Assembly: GCF_011397635.1 (NCBI RefSeq)
Contig: NC_064769.1
Span: 17,563,207 to 17,627,206 of the forward strand
From: Epinephelus fuscoguttatus
Lineage: Eukaryota; Chordata; Actinopteri; Perciformes; Serranidae
DNA length: 64,000 bases
Reading direction: 5' to 3'
The first letter of the stretch is position 1; each line of letters begins with the position of its first letter. Below, in pieces: positions 1-24,269 of the stretch. Under the pieces are notes generated by a model that was given only the letters and a program-made list of their open reading frames with translations, was not told the DNA's origin and did no database searches. The translations under genes were made by a program, and so were the position numbers.

Positions 1-902
1 ATATTTGGCGGTATGGCTCTGTTCTGGGGCCTCTCTGCCTTTCCTAAGCCAACACAGAAAGCCTCTTCCATGCGGCAGAGAGAGCAGCAGCAAAGACCCC
101 CCAGGAACAGAACAGAGCAGCATCAATGACAAACAGAAATGACATTAATAAGTCAGACACAACATGAAAAGGTGGAGCTGGGGTGGAGGCCGGTTGCAAA
201 GCAGCTTGCAGAGGAAGTAGCAACAGTAGGCAGGCCAGAGCAGTTTAAATAGGGCACCTTGAATGAGATTCACCATTTGGTTGCATAGAAAGTCATCATG
301 TGATCTATCAGCTACTACATCGTGTCCTGCCTGACCTAACGCTATGCTCAATTTTTGGTTTCTGAAAATACGAACAGAGTGGACTATCTTTTTTTTCCCT
401 GCTCTCTGATTCTGAGCTGTCAGACGCCATCAGTCAGCTGACTGGCCTCACTGCTGTCACCTGACTTAAGTCAATTATGGTTTCATTTTGCCGTCTGTAG
501 TCACTTTAACTCACTTTTATTCTGTTTAATGGCACACTAGCTACAGATATAAAATACGCTGACGGGTCTGTGTCATGGTAGCCGATTTATTTTAGAGCGA
601 TATACAACTCTAGTTAGCTACTTTAGCTAATTTAAGCTAATCGGTTTTCTTGCTAGCATTTCTGACAACCTCAGCCTTACTCTGTTTGCTCAATTTGATT
701 TTTATCAAAGGGTCGCGCTTGATAATACCACTATGATAGCTAAATCCTTTCATCTAAGCTGACCTTCCCCACTTTGATCAATGGGTGGCGCCAACATATC
801 ATGCATCAGAGTCGGAGCAGTCAACCCACGTGTAGTCACTTCCTGTTAGGGGGGAGTCCTGATCAACACACGGGAATATCTGTTTTGGAGTGTTTTTAAG
901 CT
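1..902. promoter_or_regulatory. surf2 upstream region and probable promoter
   Basis: No exon is recognisable in the 900 bp before surf2, and no divergent surf1 exon is seen on the - strand. The last 120 bp look promoter-like: a GGCGCC at about 788, CCACGTG (E-box type) at about 827-833, and CACTTCCTGTT (reverse of an ETS-type GGAAGTG) at about 838-848, all TATA-less and close to the ATG. ETS-type sites are reported for the mammalian Surf1/Surf2 promoter, so the site is plausible, but no transcription start can be set from sequence. GCTA/TTAGCTA words cluster at 530-660. The first 350 bp show nothing coding. Confidence 0.4.
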
Positions 903-6161
<5,259 letters not shown>

Positions 6162-6820
6162 AAAGCAAAACCAAATATGTACAGTATTTTTATACCTGGT
6201 AGTTTGTCAGGGAGCAACACTGCACTTCCAGTTTGGAGTCGTACTCCTGTTTGATCCAGCCTGACCTTTTGTATATGTGAACATCTGTTTCATATTTTCC
6301 GCATATGAAAGGTGTCCGTTTTCTGAGCTGTGATGTTGCACAGCTCAGACGAGAGTGGTTTACATGAAGTGGAAAATGTGTTAGTGGCAGTAAACACATA
6401 ATTTTAACTGGATAAGTTGTATTGTCTGGTTGCAACCAAGTGTTCAAGTATAAAATACATCTCAGTTTGGATTTGCAAACATTGTCTGTGTTTTTTTTTT
6501 TTTATTATTTACCATCATTGCCTATAAAATGGATGAAAGGGGTAAGATGTTTACCGACAGTAGCTATTGCAGCCGCTAACCTATAATCATTTGACAGAAA
6601 AGTGCTGTTCTGAAAACGCATTTTATGACTTGTCACTTTCCAAGAGGAAACCGTAGCCTGACATGCATCTACCTTCTGTGTATCTATTGCATGGTATTTT
6701 TTACAGAATGAATTTTACTGTTTCATAAACAGAGGTGGTGTAGACACACGCAGAGGACTGTATAAGAAAGTGGCTGAAGGTACAGCATGGAAAAATAACC
6801 ACTTTACTTTGCAGTAGCAG

Positions 6821-6872
6821 GTAATTGCTGATGTAGCCAGCAAACAGTTTTGACAGCTACATCAGCAATTAC
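6821..6872. repeat. Perfect 17-bp inverted repeat (hairpin)
   Basis: Arms GTAATTGCTGATGTAGC (6821-6837) and GCTACATCAGCAATTAC (6856-6872) are perfect reverse complements around an 18-nt loop. They may be the ends of a very short foldback element or a chance survivor. The stem is shorter than usual for a microRNA precursor. Confidence 0.85.
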
Positions 6873-8455
6873 ATCAGACAGACTGTCAAGAAGCTTTTAT
6901 GCTGTAGATAAAAGCGCCTCCAGTGCCTTCATAAACGTTTTTACCCAGGATGGACAGATTTTTCTGCAAAAAATTTCAAGACGGTCATGACTTTGTGGCT
7001 CCAACCAGTCACTGCAACAAGTTGTCAGTGATGTATTCTTCTAAAAAATTTTGTGTAACTACGTTTCTTCCAAGCCAAATGTTAAGAGTAAGTCATGTAC
7101 ATTGTGCGGAACACATAATACTTAATGCATTTAAACAACAGCAGTTGACATGGTGTTTCAGTGGACCACTGCATGTGGTGGGCTAACAGGGATCACTCAC
7201 AAGTTAAAAGACTTTCTCCAAGTCTTTGGTCTCAGCAGTTAATGAGCCATGTGGCCTCTTTTACACCTCCATCCCTTTTCCCTTCACGTAACTCTGCTCT
7301 TTCATGGCAGTTGTGTTCATTATCCTCTCACCACGCCAACATCAGTGAGTAAATGAGAACAATAAATAGATAGCTGAAGGCAAAAAGTTCATAAGCGTTA
7401 ATGCTCAGTTATTGTTTGACCTTTGACATGGGCGACACAGGGACTTGTCTCTAGACCAGGAGGGTGGTGTCCTCATCCAAGGGGCACACTGAGACACTCA
7501 GTGAGAGTGAAAGATTTCAACCCAACAGTATGGGAAATTATAGACAGACGTGTTAGTTATCTCCATCGCCATTATCAAAACCCAAAAATAAGATTACATT
7601 AGAAAGCTTTATTAATATCATATGGGGAAACACATTTGTCACCAGGAGCAACTTGTACAGACAAGAAACCCAACAAATACAAATGCATGAAACAACAAAT
7701 GGCAAAATAAAAAGACATTTGAGATACAGTCAACAGCTAGGACTACATCTAAAAGTGATCATTAAAGAATCTGGCCACTGCTGGAATAAAAAGACCTACT
7801 AAGTTGTTCATGAGAACACAGAGGCATCCTGAGTCACTCGCTGAATGAGCTTCTGAGTCCATTAAGACTACAGTGTGATGGATCACTTTCATAATACAGA
7901 AATGTTTTTAGTTTGGCCCTTGTTCTCTTTGCTAAATGCTGGAATATCTGCCTCCAGTAGAGTTTCAGAGCTTTGTAGGATTAATGGCAAGGAGAGAGAA
8001 CGCTGCCTCGACACTTTATCAAGAATATTTATGTTGGTTCTCACTCACCTGTGTATGTACTGTATGCACAGTTCGTGTTAAGTGTTTTGTCTAGTCCTAG
8101 ACTTAAAATGTGAGGATTAAGTTGTTAAACACAACAGAAAACCATACTTTTGCAGGCTGAAGGTTGTGTGATATTAAAGCTTCTGTATTTATTTGTTTTA
8201 CCTGTTTTGTGATTTGTTTAAGTAGTGCAGCTCCTACTTACATGAAAAAAACCCTTTCTTTTTTTATAATGTATTCATTCATTTATTAATGCATTCAGTA
8301 ATTTTTTTAAGTGCACACAAATTCTGAACCTATAATAATCATAATTTAAATGCACTTCAGAATCAGAATTAGGTTTATTGCCAAGTTTAAGGACATATAA
8401 GTAAAGTGACTTTCATCTGCAAAATGTTACTAATAGACACATACCAACCAGGAAG

Positions 8456-8800
8456 AGAGTCAGAATGACCACAAAGAAACATAAAACAACTAATAAGAGA
8501 CATATAACAACTGCTGAAGATGTAAAACAGTTGCAACAATGGAAAGGGGGACTACAAAGAGACACAAAATGACTACAGAGATGCAAAGCATCTACAAAGA
8601 GGCTCAAAATGATCACAAAGCAATATATGACTACAAAGAGACACACGATACCGAAAAGGGGGACCATAGAGCGAGACAAAACCACTATGGAGATGCTAAG
8701 CAATTTCAAAGAGACTCAAAATAACCACAGAGACACAAAATTATTACGAAGAGATGAAAAGCAACTACAAAGAGACCCAAAATCACTGTGAGACAAAGAA
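8456..8800 (+). repeat. Degenerate tandem repeat, about 21-nt unit
   Basis: Imperfect repeats of a unit close to ACTACAAAGAGACACAAAATG run for about 340 bp. Because the unit length is a multiple of three, open frames of 60-98 codons arise on both strands by repetition; these are not genes. Similar minisatellites are common in fish genomes. Confidence 0.8.
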
Positions 8801-9229
8801 AGAAAGAACAAAAAAAGGGGCTGAACAACTTTAAAATGTTTGTCTTGCTGCTATGTAGGAGAGGTGGTGGGGCCGTCTGCATATCTATGTCCAGGGGCCC
8901 ATTGTCCCATAATTCACCAATGAAAAAAGGAAATTGTCTTGGTATCTTGGTACATAACAATAAACCGCAAGAGAGAAGGAAAACAAGTACTCATAAATAT
9001 AAATGTTATTAGAAAAGCGTATAGTTGATTATATGAGAATTATATCAAATTACATGTGAAATATGTGTTTTAAATTAAGAGAGCTGTGCAGATTGTAGTA
9101 GTCAGTAAAAATGAAACCATCTTTTAAAAGCTGCTCACATGAGAGTGTGCAGCTGTTGAAGACTTGTTCATGAACATGTCTCACAGTTTAAGGTGAAAGA
9201 TGAACACAGGTGAGTTGAAAGTTTAATTT

Positions 9230-9539
9230 TGTGCTACTTTTCAAGTGTAAACCCCCTGTACACCGCTGTGTAGCCGTGTCAAGCCCCCGGACGGATCAGT
9301 ATACGTGGCATACAGCGGTTGCAGTACCATGTAGGGGGGCTCTGTGTCTCTCGTCAAATCGCGGGGCATTGTGGGGCGGAGGCGGCCTTTCTCTCTGCGT
9401 CCACAGGCGGTCGGGAAATCTTCAAGTAAATAACGTTAACGGGGGGAGGAGCAGTCCGAGGGCAGCCTGCGAAAAACCCAACACATTTAAACTGTGTTGC
9501 GCTGAGCTTAAATTATTAAAAATCTGATATTAGAGAAAT
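9230..9539 (+). promoter_or_regulatory. surf4 promoter / 5' UTR, CpG-rich
   Basis: This is a CpG-rich stretch in AT-rich surroundings. It carries GGGGCGGAGGCGG (GC-box type, about 9372-9384), GCATTGTGGGGCGG just before it, and no TATA box at a usual distance. It ends at the surf4 ATG. The first intron begins with a cluster of GCTAGC/GTTAGC words (about 9618-9652). The layout fits a housekeeping-type promoter; the exact start site is not visible. Confidence 0.5.
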
Positions 9540-17429
<7,890 letters not shown>

Positions 17430-18535
17430 GCAAACGGGGTACAGATAGAGGATTGCACAGCACCACTAACTCCCCCCACCAACCGGGACACATGACCCTC
17501 CCTCTCTTCCAGTCCCCACCAGGGTACAGTGTTTTGTTTTGTTCTTGTTTTTTTCTAGCTTATTTTTTATTTGGCCAACAGACACACACCACCTCGCCCA
17601 TCTATGGACAATTTTTTTCTATATTCCTCCAAACTGCTGTTTTTCGTTTTTAGTTGAACATATATATATAATGCCTGATTTTTTTTCTAAACTCTTCTTG
17701 TATGTCGTCTTTTTCGAAGACAGCAAGAATAAAAAAGCCCAGTGTATTTCAAAGTGCAAGGTAAACAACTAATGGATGATAAATGGAAGAAAAGATTTAT
17801 TTGTTCTGTGTGCACAAGGAATAAAAAGATATATTTTACAGGAGTTTATGCCATGAGTTACGATAAATTAACGTTGATGCTTTATATATAAAACCGGTAA
17901 ATTGGAGTGCAGCAGTTTGGGTTCCCCCCCCATGGATGCTGATCTGTTTCCGCCGTTGGATCTTGGAGTGTCTGAGACTTACTTAGCGTATGGAACTGTG
18001 GCACTGATTTGACAGCAACTGTCTAGGTTCAGCTCCCCTCCTTTTTTTCCCCTGACACCTTAGCCTTTTATTCATCTGTACACCTTCAATCTCAACTGAC
18101 TGTTGTTCATGGGGAGTCGAATCCGAGGGGGGGACGTGTACATTGTATACAAAGTGGTGGATTGCAGTCGTGCTTGATTGAAAAATTCAACACAGTTGTT
18201 AGCTCCAGGACTTGTTAATGGGCACTTTGTACTGTACGTCTCTGGCAAATGCCTAACTAGTGAACTGTATATGATCGGGGGATAACAGGGGTGGGAGGCT
18301 CGACGTTTGTGAAACACCATATTCTGCGATCTAGAAAAGCAAAGAGGACTAAGCAGAGTCACTAGCCATCCGGACTTTGTCTTTGCTCAGTGTTTTTTGC
18401 CCTATGTAAGAAAAAATTACAAAAAAAGAATATTCAGTGTATTGATTTTCAGAAGTTTATATTGTATTTTTGATCATTTGTTTTTTGATTTTGGAAGTTC
18501 ATGGCGAAGAAATAAAAATTCAGAAATATAAAGTC
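17430..18535 (+). other. surf4: surf4 3' UTR
   Basis: AT-rich, non-coding DNA directly after the surf4 stop. Poly(A) signals AATAAA occur at 17820-17825 and 18511-18516; the second is followed by an AT-rich end and would give a 3' UTR of about 1.1 kb. The earlier one would give a shorter form. A further AATAAA at 19056-19061 is possible but remote. Confidence 0.55.
18511..18516 (+). terminator. Candidate surf4 poly(A) signal AATAAA
   Basis: Canonical hexamer about 1.08 kb after the surf4 stop, followed at about 40 bp by a T/G-rich stretch (TTTTTAGCTC). Confidence 0.5.
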
Positions 18536-19137
18536 ACTGTCTCAGTCAAGGTTTTTAGCTCTTACGATGTTCTCGGAGGCTGAAGGTTTTTGGTGGACAA
18601 GATAAATTCATGTAAGTTCTACTTACGAGTACGAAGATGCAATATAGTGAAGTCTTTGCAAGGACCTGTTGGGTATCACTGAAAATGGTGATGAAAGGTT
18701 AAAAAACATTTACCTGATTTCAGTCCAAGGTATGGACCATGAACCAACACCTATGTACATGACATGTAAGTGCTGTACTGGACAGGTGGTGGAATCAGCT
18801 TGTTGTAAGGTCAAAGACTTTGAGCAAACACTGACCTCTAATGGACTACTGTGGTAAATGTTCACTGCAATGGAGCATTTCGTCATTTCAAGCCACACTG
18901 ATAAAATAAGATATGGGACAAAGACATTGCTACATACATCTGAAGGTGGTTGTTGATGTCAAAAAAAATGTTTGTGTGTTGTTTACAGTGTCACCTGCTG
19001 AAAGAAATTCTGATCAACAGAGCTACTCGACCATAGAACTTTTACCATGAACTTCAATAAACAGCTCTTACTAGCATGAACTGACCAAGTTCTCTAAAAT
19101 TATTTTAAGACTTTTGGGGGAAAATGTTATTGCAATG

Positions 19138-19409
19138 GGGCGGCACGGTGGTGTGGTGGTTAGCACTCTCGCCTCACAGTGCATGTCCCCACAGTCCAAA
19201 GACTTGCAGATTGGGGACTAGGTTAATTGGTCACTCTAAATTGTCCATAGGTGTGAATGTGAGTGTGAGTGGTTGTTTGTCTCTATGTGTCAGCCCTGCG
19301 ATAGTCTGGCGACCTGTCCAGGGTGTACCCTGCCTCTCGCCCGATGTAGCTGGGATAGGCTCCAGCCCCCCCGCGACCCTCAAGAGGATGAAGCGGTTAG
19401 AAGATGAAG
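19138..19409 (+). mobile_element. SINE-like retroposon with 14-bp target duplication
   Basis: The unit begins GGGCGGCACGGTGGTGTGGT and contains GTTAGCACTCTCGCCTCACA, TTAATTGGTCACTCTAAATT, CCTGTCCAGGGTGTACCCTG and GGGATAGGCTCCAGCC, a very abundant fish repeat. It is flanked by a perfect duplication, ATGTTATTGCAATG, at 19124-19137 and 19410-19423, which is expected for reverse-transcribed insertion. Compared with the usual form, about 100 bp after CTCACAG seem to be missing. Confidence 0.85.
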
Positions 19410-19625
19410 ATGTTATTGCAATGTTGTCGACCTAAGCAGAGAGGTGTGTCATAGAAATGTGAGGAAATGAACGTTGATCTGGTTTAGGAATCCAAACTCA
19501 CCTTGTATCCCATCTTTGAAATGTAGCTAAAGAAATAAACACAAACCCTCTATATCATTTCATAAAAAAAATCAAGGCCTTTCTTAGCCTTGTTATTTTC
19601 CTTAGAGCCATCCTTTGATTTAGAA

Positions 19626-19952
19626 CAGTGGTTCTCAAGCTTGTTTGTGTCAAGGACCCTTAAATTCATCCATATGAGGTCACGGATAAGATAAGATTTG
19701 GCTGAAGTGACCTGCATCTGAAAAGATTTTATATGATTTAGACCAGAATTCTATAGTTGTCAACTACAGCTGAAGAAATATCCATGTTGGAAGTAAAACC
19801 TATGATCAGACTGGTCACTCTTACGACTCTGACCCACATGAGCTAATTTATATAGTGAACTGTGAAAAGTAACATTCGCCATGTTTCTGGGGACCCCCTA
19901 AAACTCCCTCAAAGATCCCAGTGGTCCTTGGACTCCTGGTTGAGAACCAGTG
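19626..19952. mobile_element. hAT-like MITE (CAGTGGTTCTCAA ends)
   Basis: The left end is CAGTGGTTCTCAAG and the right end TTGAGAACCAGTG, inverted with one mismatch. The 8 bp on each side are ATTTAGAA (19618-19625) and ATTGAAAA (19953-19960), 6 of 8 alike, as expected for an old hAT insertion. It has no ORF. Confidence 0.75.
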
Positions 19953-20695
19953 ATTGAAAAAAACTTGAATGTGCACCTCTCCAAACCTCATTTTGCATAT
20001 GTTTGTTTAAAGATGTTTGGGCTGTAGGGACTCATATTTTTCTGTTGAATAAATGAGGACTAGCTTTCACTGGGCATATGGAGTTGTTTATGTTTATTGG
20101 TCTTTAAAGACACATGAGCCTTTTCAAGTATGCAGAGATTAAAAAAAAAAATGTGTTTTTCTGCCGTAAATCTCACAAGGAACACTGAAAGAAAAGAGAA
20201 ATCATGGATAAGAAGAATTATAAGAGCTGAAGTTACGAAATTGTACAATACAAAACATCTAAAAGCCTCTGTAGCGTTAAAGATTAAACAAAAGTTTCCC
20301 AACCTTTTCGGTGAGCGGACCTCACAAAAAAAGGGCCCAAGCCTTAAAATACCTAACTGTACTATTTAAGTCGCTCCATCTCAATCTAATTATGATTATG
20401 TGGGGAGGGGTTCACACTCACAGCCCTGTCATAGCCCCATAGCCTGGAATCAAACGTTTGGTTTTGTGTGCAATGTTTTATTTCTAAGAATTAAATGTCT
20501 TAACTACATAGATAGGTTATATGACTGAGCTTTGTATAATAGAAGTAATTAAAGCTCTCTGAGGCCCCTCTTAAGTTCAAGAGGCAAAACAGTTTAGTTC
20601 ACCACTGCATTAAGATTTAGCTCTAAATGAAGCTAAAGCCGACTGATGATGCTGCTGGGGCACCGATGTATGTCTCTTCCCAATACCCGTTTTCC

Positions 20696-20716
20696 AGGGT
20701 TAGGGTTAGGGTTAGT
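20696..20716 (+). repeat. Short telomere-like (TTAGGG)n run
   Basis: About three GGGTTA units in a row (AGGGTTAGGGTTAGGGTTAG). Too short to be more than a micro-interstitial telomeric repeat. Confidence 0.8.
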
Positions 20717-20835
20717 CTGTCTTACTGTGTGTGTTGTGTTTTTTTCATGTGTCACATTTGATGTCACAGACAGGCCAGAAAACAGATCATCTGAAACTTT
20801 ACAGTGGTTTCTTCTTTTTTATCTGTCTCTTACTT

Positions 20836-22085
20836 ATTCAGACTCTCTTTCAAACTCAGTGCAGACTAATTTCAAATGATGTTTTAGCACTGCTTGGGCG
20901 GAAATGGATGGTATTTTGTGGCTGTGCTTCATGGTATCTCGGCTGTAAAGGAGCTAAAATTAGCATGTTCACCCAGGTGTTGAGAAAATACAAGAACTCT
21001 TGAATCGGATTTATAAAGAAAGACAGAATGAGCAACGTTCATTTTTAAGCAATATATCACACTGTTAATCCATTTGGATATCTGCCACTTAACACAGTGT
21101 GCTACCTCACTGTAAAACACTATCATCTTATCTGTAGATCATTCTGAGAGCACCTAATTTAAGCTCTAAAACTAGGGCTGCAACTATTTGCTTTAAGTGT
21201 CATCCAGTCCTCTAATTATTTAGTCTGTAAAATGTCAAGAAAAAGTGCAAAATGACCATCACAAGTTCCCAGACCCCAACGTGACATCGTCAAACTGTTG
21301 GTTTTGTCCGTTCAAACAGGTGGCATCATAGTATAAGCAGCAAATGTTCACATTTCAGAAGCTGGAAGCAGCAAATGTTTGGGTTTTTTTCTTGTTAACT
21401 TACTTAAATGTCAAATAGATTGTGAAATTGTCATTTCATTTCCCATAGCTATCCTAGCTACATTTTTACCTGGCATTATAGTGTTTAGCAACAGCAGCTT
21501 AGCCATCCATGCAAGTTGAAACAGGGTTTGTAGGTTTTGTAGGATAAATAAATGTTATCCGGAGACGTTTATGTCATTGCTCAGCTGGTGAGGAGTGGAG
21601 GAAAGCAACAGCAGCATGCTCTTTTCTCCAGCTGCTGTAGTCTGACAGGTCCAGCTCAAATTGCATCATCAACACTGTGTCCACAAGCTCCTAGATGTTC
21701 ATTCAATCATTCAGTCAGCGTGGAGAACAGGGCTGAGTGATGAAAGATGCTCTTGAGTTGCATTATGGGAATTGTAGATGCCAATTCTGACCATTTAATG
21801 TATCTCTTCTGTTATGGAAACGCAGTAATAAGTCTCTGTTCAGCAGTGGCTGAAGAAGCTTAAGTAAATAAAAGTAAGAATACATTCATGTGAAAGTGCT
21901 GCATTCAAAATCCCATCTAAGTACAAAAGTAACATAAATAACTTATTCAGTCTTTGTTTCAAACTCAGTGCAGACTAATTTCGGACAATGTTTGAGTGCT
22001 ACTTGGGTGGAAGTTGTTGGATGATGTGCTGTGCATTATGGCATCTTGTCGGTAAAGGAACTAAATTTAGCATGTTCACCCGGAT
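20836..22085 (+). repeat. Direct repeat A: 20836-20965 and 21938-22085
   Basis: Both copies read TTATTCAG, then CAAACTCAGTGCAGACTAAT, then a gap, then TTAGCATGTTCACCC. They are about 130-150 bp and clearly diverged. The second copy lies inside the large inverted repeat, so it probably moved there within an element. Confidence 0.65.
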
Positions 22086-22239
22086 GTTGTGTTCCCATCA
22101 GTGCTAATTGGAGCCAGGGGCAATATATAGGCCACCCATAACTACTGCAGAGTCATTTGACTTGGTGTGAATGCTGATTTAAACCTTTCCTATTTGTATT
22201 ATTTTTTTTTATTTTTTAAACAGATGTTAGCGGGTGTTT

Positions 22240-22261
22240 TGTTGTTGTTGTTGTTGTTGTT
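22240..22261 (+). repeat. (GTT)n microsatellite
   Basis: About seven TTG/GTT units in the interior of the inverted-repeat element. Confidence 0.85.
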
Positions 22262-22311
22262 TGTGCTGTGTGAAATGGGTTCAAGAAAGGGAAGTTAGGG
22301 TTCCAAAAAAT

Positions 22312-22335
22312 GAAAGAAAGAAAGAAAGAAAGAAA
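22312..22335 (+). repeat. (GAAA)n microsatellite
   Basis: Six GAAA units in the same interior. Confidence 0.85.
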
Positions 22336-23148
22336 AAGAGAAATGAAAGGAAAAGGGATGTGAGAAAGACATGGATCGAGAGCGGAAAGGCAGGGGGGCC
22401 CACAGAGAACCCTTATGCAAAGGGCTCAGAATTTGGTGCTACGCCCCTGCTGATACTATAATATATGGTAATAATATATCAGTTACTTGTGTAACTTTTG
22501 TACTTTTACTTGAGTTGGATTTTGAATGCAGGACTTTTACCTGTAATGCAGTACTTTCACATGAATGCATTGGTACTTTTACTTACTTAATGCTTCTTTA
22601 ATCACTGCAGAACAGAGACAAGAAAAGATTGATGAAACAGTCGAAATCAAAGCCAGGATATTCTGACTTAAGGTCCTAGTATGCACTCTACAATTCCCAT
22701 AACGCAACTCAAGTGCATCTTTCGTCACCTCACCCTGTTCTCCACGCTGACTGCATGAATGAACATCTAGGGGCTCGTGGGGACACAATATTGATGACGT
22801 AATGAGAGGTGGACCAGTCAGACCGCAGCAGCTAGAGAAAAGAGTACGCTGCTGTTGCTTTCCTCCACTCCTCAGCCGAGCAACGGCACAAAACGTCTCC
22901 GGATAACGTCTATTTATCTTACAAAACCCACTATTTTGTAAGTATAACCTACTTTATTGTTTTTATATTTCAGTTTGAAGTTTTATGAGTCACTCTCAGC
23001 GACAGCGTCTAGTAGGCTGGTTTGTCGCGAAGGTTCTCAACTGGCACGGATGGGTCAACAGCTGTCGCTAAACACTGTAGTGCCAGGCAAAATGTAGCTA
23101 GGTTAGCTAACTCAGGAAAAAGATAACACTGTGCATGTTTTAAGCCAA

Positions 23149-24269
23149 CAGTGACGGACTGGGACCAAAAAGAGGCCCTGGCATTTTTGACACAGAGGTC
23201 CCACGGCGGCGCATCGGCCAGCCAGGGGTGAAAAATTTTCATATTATTTTACAAAAAAAATATGCATTTTTACGTCATTTTAGATCACCAGTTCCTTATT
23301 TGTGAAAGAACAGGCGTGGTGTCTCATATCCCCCCTCCCACATATTACTAGGTACTATGGTTGATGATTTTACACATACTAACATAAAAAACACTACCAT
23401 TGGCAGAACGTTTCAGAGAGCCACAGAGACACAGACTGTTCCACAACTATAGAAACTCACACACTCACTCACTGCCTTGATGCACAGTAGAAGAGGAGAT
23501 ATACAGACACAGTCATTATGAATGATAAAATTGATTTGTGGCTTGCATGGGAGCATGTGGAAAGCTAACCATATGACGAGAATGCGGAAATTCAGAACAC
23601 ACATCACGCAATCAACTCACTACAATCGCACTGGTACAGTAGACAACAATGCACAGCACACAAGATAAAAAGGCAGCAGCTAAACCAACATAAATTCAGG
23701 CACGTTCAAAGGCCAGACTAATAACCTCAGTTAATAATACTAGCTCTATGTCTACCAAAACACGAAAATCTGAAATCAAACTCCACACAACTTCATCCTT
23801 AAGGCACAGATAGAGTATAAAAATAAATATGTGTCTCTCAGTGTCTTCTTTTAAATTTCTTCTTAAGACTCACATTTATCGTATGGTATTTTCTTTTCTA
23901 ATTTTCACTCTCCGCGAGCATAGCTTTCCTTTTTTCTCTCTCTCCTTTTCTCCGCTCCACCCTTCTTTTTCTTCTTGTGATGTTGTCGTTGACGTTGAGT
24001 GCATTACCCATCATTCGTCACTTGTCAGATGTAAAATGCCATCACTCAATGATCGCGAGAAAATGCTTGATGACCAAAAACACTTTATATTACCATTTCA
24101 CTTATCTTTATTTAAAATTATATTTAGGCTACTACTTATATGTATATTGTGGCCGATAAAAATGTTTGGGCCGCCAAGAGAAGATTGATTGGTTGATTGA
24201 TTGATTTATTTATTTATTTAGCCTGGCATCTGGCATTTGCCCAAATGCCAGATGGCCAGTCCATCACTG
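23149..24269. mobile_element. hAT-like element (CAGTGAYGGACTGG ends)
   Basis: The left end is CAGTGACGGACTGGGACC. The right end, read in reverse, is CAGTGATGGACTGGCCATC. Both are followed by a CTGGCATTT word. Length about 1.12 kb, with no transposase ORF, so it is a non-autonomous or decayed copy. A clear 8-bp target duplication was not found. Confidence 0.6.

Larger units (their letters stand above)
6162..9539. other. surf2-surf4 intergenic region
   Basis: 3.4 kb between the surf2 stop and the surf4 start, containing the surf2 3' UTR, a perfect short hairpin (6821-6872), a tandem repeat (8456-8800) and the surf4 promoter (about 9230-9539). No further exon could be supported; the open frames here lack splice context and family similarity. 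Confidence 0.6.
21450..23110. mobile_element. Large inverted repeat (foldback element) upstream of ass1
   Basis: The left arm (about 21450-21935) and right arm (about 22483-23110) are reverse complements in long blocks: CCTAGCTACATTT / AAATGTAGCTAGG, TTATCCGGAGACGTTT / AAACGTCTCCGGATAA, GAGGAGTGGAGGAAAGCAAC / TTGCTTTCCTCCACTCCTC, and GAGAACAGGG against CCCTGTTCTC. The interior holds (GTT)n, (GAAA)n and the A' repeat. No transposase ORF is present. Confidence 0.75.

Noticed and set aside
145-351. 68-codon open frame on the - strand before surf2, considered as a surf1 first exon
   Set aside because: Mammals have Surf1 divergent from Surf2, but the translation shows no SURF1 block and has no useful splice sites.
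22234-22461. 75-codon frame rich in Cys and Lys
   Set aside because: It is a product of the (GTT)n and (GAAA)n microsatellites inside the foldback element.
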